A DNA stretch of 20,309 nucleotides from Pigoraptor vietnamica (Eukaryota > Opisthokonta > Filasterea): contig CALSCQ010003105.1 in assembly GCA_943704525.1 (NCBI GenBank), forward strand, positions 1 to 20,309. Reading direction: 5' to 3'. Below, in pieces: positions 15,936 to 20,309 of this stretch. Each line of letters starts with the position of its first letter. Positions within the stretch are counted from its first letter, which is position 1. The notes below the pieces were generated by a model. That model did not search any database, had not been told where the DNA came from, and saw only the letters and a program-made list of their open reading frames with translations. Position numbers and translations under genes: made by a program.

Positions 15936-18654
15936 TCAAACACGCTGCCGTGACGAACTCGTGGCTGCAAGCACAGTTCGCCGTGAAGCCGTTGGCGTCA
16001 TGTCGCTGGCGCCAATGGAGCGACGGGAAAGGGGTAACTGCTCGCACACCTTGCGAACGGCCCGCTGCGAGATGGGCTTGCAAAGAACGTCGTCCATTCC
16101 AGCATCAAGGAGGTCTTTTCCCGTCACGCACTCGTACGCGCCCGCTAGAGGCTGAGGACTGTCGCATGGCGCACCTGTACCGCCGGAGTGTGTCGTCGTT
16201 GCCGCTGTTGATGAACTGTTCGTAGTCGGTGCTTTCCCCGTAGGTGCGGTCGTCGTCGAGTCCGTTGCCGGCGAGTGGTTCAGGGCCGCGAACGGCAGCG
16301 CCCCAATGCTCGCAGTGACTCCAATGATCGGGATGCCCTCCGCCTGGGCCATCGCGCGCAGCCGCCGCGTCGCTTCGATGCCGTCCATAGTCGGCATGTG
16401 CACGTCCATCCAGATCGCATCGTAGACAGGCCCCTCGGCTGCCACGAGGGCAACAGCCTCGCACCCGTTCGAAGCCTCGTCCACTTCGGCGCCCACGGTG
16501 CGCTCGAGAATGCGCCGCAAAACAGACCGGTTGATCGCCCCGTCGTCGCACACGAGGTGACGCGGGCGCACGGGACTACCCGTCACCGAAGGAGTCGTCT
16601 CCCACGGAAGCTCGCCTTCGCGAGTACGCTGTCCTTGGTCGACGGTGTGCGCGCCGCCGCTGTACCGCACCCCGATGGGCATCCGCACGCGCAGCTCATT
16701 GCCCTCGCGGCCGTCCACACGCCGCGTGCACGAGACCTCGCCGCCAAGTTGGTTGACGAGGAACGAACACAGAGAGAGACCCACAGCCCGCCCGCCGGCC
16801 GCCGCTCCGTCACCGAGCGGCACTTGCGCAAACGGGGAGAAGAGGTGCGGCATGGCGTCCTGGGATATCTCGGCGCCGTTGTCAACAATGGTGCAAGTCA
16901 GCGAGCCGCGCACGACGCCTTCGAAATGGGCGCCGACGGCCTCGCACTCCACTGCCAGACGGGCGGATACGTGACCGCCCTCGGGCGTCGCCTGCACTGC
17001 ATTGAGAAGTGCGCTTGAGAGGGCCAACTGGAGGTGCGCCTTGTCGCCGACGAGAGAGACCTTTCCAGAGGAGGGATGGACGTGGATGCCGTCAAGGGTG
17101 AGCCGCGTGGACCGCCGGTACGACACCCGCACGCCGCGGAGTTCCGAGCCGGTGCGCGCACTCGCGACGTCCCGCAGGATGTCTTCGATGTCGGCGAGCG
17201 TGAAGGTAGAGTCCCCGCACGCCATGCGCACCCCCTCAGAATTTTCGAAAATGAAGTGGCGGACGTTGATGACGTCGTCGACGACCGTCCGGAGAAGCCC
17301 GCAGAGCCGCTGTGCTGCACGCACGTCGCACGCGTTTGCATCCAGTGGTTTGGCAGCGACGGGAGAGTCGTCAACGCTGAGTTCGAGATGGCCCGCGAGG
17401 CCATTGAGGATGTTCTTGACCTCGTGCCGCAAGTACTGCGAAACGATGCGCCGGAGCATTAGCATAAGTCTAGATATAGAGGGGCAGCAGACATGCCCTG
17501 ATAACGCGATTACCAATAAAACGTAGGAAAGGTCACACGACACTCACCCCAACCATCGCAAGGCTGATCTTTCGCTCGCCATCGACCGCGTAACGGGCGC
17601 CGTCGAGCTGTGCGCGGAGCTCCTGCTGCCTTCGGGCCAACAGCCACGTGGCCACAACCCACCCAAGCAACGTTGCGCCGACACATAGTGCCACTTGCGG
17701 TACGCGAGAACCGGTGGGCGTGTGCTTCGCGGCGACCGATGCCATGGAGACGGACACGACGAACAGCTCGTTGCCCATGGCCACTCTCTGGGTCAGACGG
17801 TGATCCTCGACGCACGAGCGCGCGGAGCCATCGGCGCACGGTAGAAGGGCCTGCGCAGCCACGCTCGAATCGCCGTAGAGAACCCGCAGCCCCGAGGGCC
17901 CCTGCAGTCCCACGGCGATGTCGAGTACGTCGTCAAAGACAAACGCACTGCGAACGGCATCGAAATGGCGGCGAACGTCAATCCCACACGCGACGACGCC
18001 CCGCACCTCTTGCACGCACGACGGGCCGCTGCACACAGTCTCGCGCACGGGCACAAGAAGCGTAGGCAAGTCCAGGCCGCCGAGAGGGAGCACGGACGTC
18101 CAGTCGCGCTCAAGCGCGTGCAGCGACACGTTTCCGCGCATGGCGCCGAGCGTGATGAGGTCTTCCCCGAGTTCAACCTCACTCGAGCCACTGCCCATTC
18201 CCGCGATAGACAGCAGCACGGGAAAGGCGTGCGTTGCGGTGGACTGCGATCGAACCTTGTACGTAGCGTGCTTGCCGCCGTTGGCGCGTACGCCCTGTTC
18301 GAAGGCGTCGAGTGCGGAAGGCAACACGACCGGCGCCCAGAGAACGTGTTCGCACGCCGCGGACTGTGCCTGAATGACGCTGGCGACCGCACTTACGTTC
18401 GTGACGCTCCACACCCACGCCAGGGCGTTCGCCATGCTGGACGTGTCTCTTCGTAATGTGTCGAACGAGAGCCGCAGCACTGCAGCGACATCTTCGGAAG
18501 CCTCCTTGTGTAAAGACGCGCAAAGATGCCCGTCGTCCGCTGGATAGAACGCAAGTGCGATTGCAAGCGACACGCACAGTACGGCAGCCGCATGCGCACT
18601 CATGTCACGGTGCTGCAAGGGCGGCCTTCGGGCCCCCCCGGCAGCGTCCGCCAT
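15936..18654 (-). CDS. CHASE-domain hybrid histidine kinase
   Basis: Exons 18654-17548 and 17435-15936 encode 868 residues; the 112-base intron ends TTTCGCAG. Topology: membrane segment about 22-38, an ectodomain about 40-315, second membrane segment about 319-337, short linker, kinase core, receiver. The ectodomain follows the CHASE pattern (HAFPVLLSIAG, ELGEDLITLGAMR, TLLVPVRE, RGVVACGIDVRRHFD), a class that senses small external molecules. The H-box is YLRHEVKN with His373; the N-box has Asn514; G1 is VDNGAE (Asp554); F-box LFSPFAQ; G2 is GGRAVGLSL, somewhat degenerate. The receiver has acidic pair Asp666/Asp667, phospho-acceptor Asp713 (WMDVHMPTMDG), Thr743 and Lys822. About 55 extra low-complexity Thr/Ser residues lie between Thr743 and Lys822. 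Predicted function: ligand-controlled phosphorelay starting at His373 and passing to Asp713. The start ATG 18654 could be replaced by Met18. Confidence 0.9.
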
Positions 18655-19794
18655 GGGAGATTAAGCACCTTGCGTTTCGACCACGCACTATCCTCGCGCT
18701 TGCATTCGCCACACCCGAAGGGTTCACGACGCCAGGCCCAGACAAGAAAAGAGGGAGAAAGTGTGCATGTGAAGCTGCGACGACATATAGAGGCGTGTTA
18801 GAGTGCGGCGTAATGGGATTGCTAACGCCGCAGGTATGACACGCAAGCACAATGGGCCCACACACCTATACAGGGAAGGAGAAACGGCTCCACAGCACAA
18901 AGGGTTCCGTCGTCTGCTCGTGCCGAATAGAATCCACGGTGTCAATTGCAGCGCGAGATTTTGCCCACACGCTAACGAACCCGCAAACTTGACACCTCTC
19001 GCCGCTCCACGCAGGTGAGCTGTCCAGCCATTTCGAGACGAAATGCTTAATGAGGCCCAAAGACTCACGAGCGTGGCGTCACACATGCACCTTAATTGGC
19101 ACGACTACACCGGACAATGAAAATTCCTTACTTTCCGAGAGACGGAGCTCTAGGCCCCTCGTGAGAGAGCGTCAAGCAATCGGTGGCGGCATTTACTCTC
19201 AAAAGGACACACACGCAACACGGAGCACGGCCGCATAATAACTCCGACACCTTTAAAGCGGGCTTTTGCACGCAGGTAATATGCACTGCGTCACACACAT
19301 CCCGATTAGGCGCTATGCGGAACCGGAAACAGGGAGGGTTCGTACGTTCGGATATTTCCTCCAATGGTGTGAATTAAACGGTGAATGGTTGCTTTAGAAA
19401 GGAGAATGGCGTAATTACAAACGAAAGAAAATGGGTGACCTGCATCAAAGCGCACAACCCGTTTCAAGTGGCGGCAACCGCAAAACACACTGTGGTGCCG
19501 ATGTCAAAAAAAAAAAAATGGCGCGAACGGTGAGTGTTACCCCGCGGGTGTTACTATCACAAAGTAACTTTGAACCACCCCGGATGACGTACCCCCCGGA
19601 TGTTCCACACACAGCTGACATCACATGGCCGTTGCAGCAGAGTGGAACGCACGAGTGCCCACCGATTCGTCAAAGGCCTAATTCACACACACAGGCTGTT
19701 CCTCTTATTGAAAACGGTTGAGTGTTGAGGGAGTCGCTTACGGGCGAAGGAGGGCTTCGGGAGTGTTGTGTGGTGTTGTGCGCATTTCGCAAGC
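18655..19794. promoter_or_regulatory. Divergent intergenic region, hybrid kinase and FARSB
   Basis: This 1.14-kb gap lies between outward-reading genes and should contain both promoters. I see an A13 tract at 19506-19518, a short palindrome at 19560-19572 and no convincing TATA box. Open frames here are short and not protein-like, and no tRNA A and B boxes at correct spacing were found. A small noncoding RNA gene cannot be excluded by eye. Confidence 0.5.

Positions 19795-20309
<515 letters not shown>

Noticed and set aside
19506-19518. A13 tract as the tail of a retroposed element
   Set aside because: No upstream LINE or SINE-like sequence, no pol III boxes and no target-site duplication could be seen.
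19560-19572. Palindrome CAAAGTAACTTTG as an operator
   Set aside because: Single short palindrome, no second copy and no known eukaryotic factor site matched.

Overview
The window reads as nuclear DNA of a GC-rich, intron-rich single-celled eukaryote. Six genes have 25 complete introns of roughly 86 to 240 bases with GT..AG ends, and no bacterial operon structure is visible. The gene set (lipase maturation factor, DUF389 membrane protein, F-box/leucine-rich-repeat protein, a giant TmcB/TmcC-like PAS membrane protein, a CHASE hybrid histidine kinase, cytosolic phenylalanyl-tRNA synthetase beta) fits a free-living protist such as an amoebozoan of the Acanthamoeba kind. That placement is inference from gene content and composition, not proof.

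Layout: 28-2348 (+) lipase maturation factor, 5' end cut off; 2536-4160 (-) DUF389 protein; 4842-6257 (+) small secreted protein of unknown function in six short exons; 6515-8475 (-) F-box/LRR gene whose reading frame changes three times; 8864-15194 (-) TmcB/TmcC-like protein, 11 exons, about 1620 residues; 15936-18654 (-) CHASE-domain hybrid histidine kinase, 2 exons, 868 residues; 19795 to the right edge (+) FARSB, 3' end cut off. LMF/DUF389 and secreted protein/LRR are convergent pairs with short spacers. DUF389/secreted protein and kinase/FARSB are divergent pairs with 0.7 and 1.1 kb spacers.

Functionally the window mixes housekeeping (FARSB), secretory-pathway quality control (LMF), a probable membrane transporter or channel (DUF389) and a right-hand block of two neighbouring, same-strand signalling proteins (the TmcB/TmcC-like PAS protein and the hybrid kinase). 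Nothing shows that these last two work together beyond being adjacent.

Microsatellites are common and mostly lie in introns, usually with GT on the sense strand. In FARSB two splice donors are the first GT of a GT run. Both window edges are low-complexity (C20 on the left, more than 100 bases of GT on the right), which suggests a contig broken at repeats. I saw no transposase, reverse transcriptase, viral gene, toxin gene, CRISPR array, rRNA or tRNA. All spliced models were made by eye from splice signals, frame continuity and remembered family motifs.
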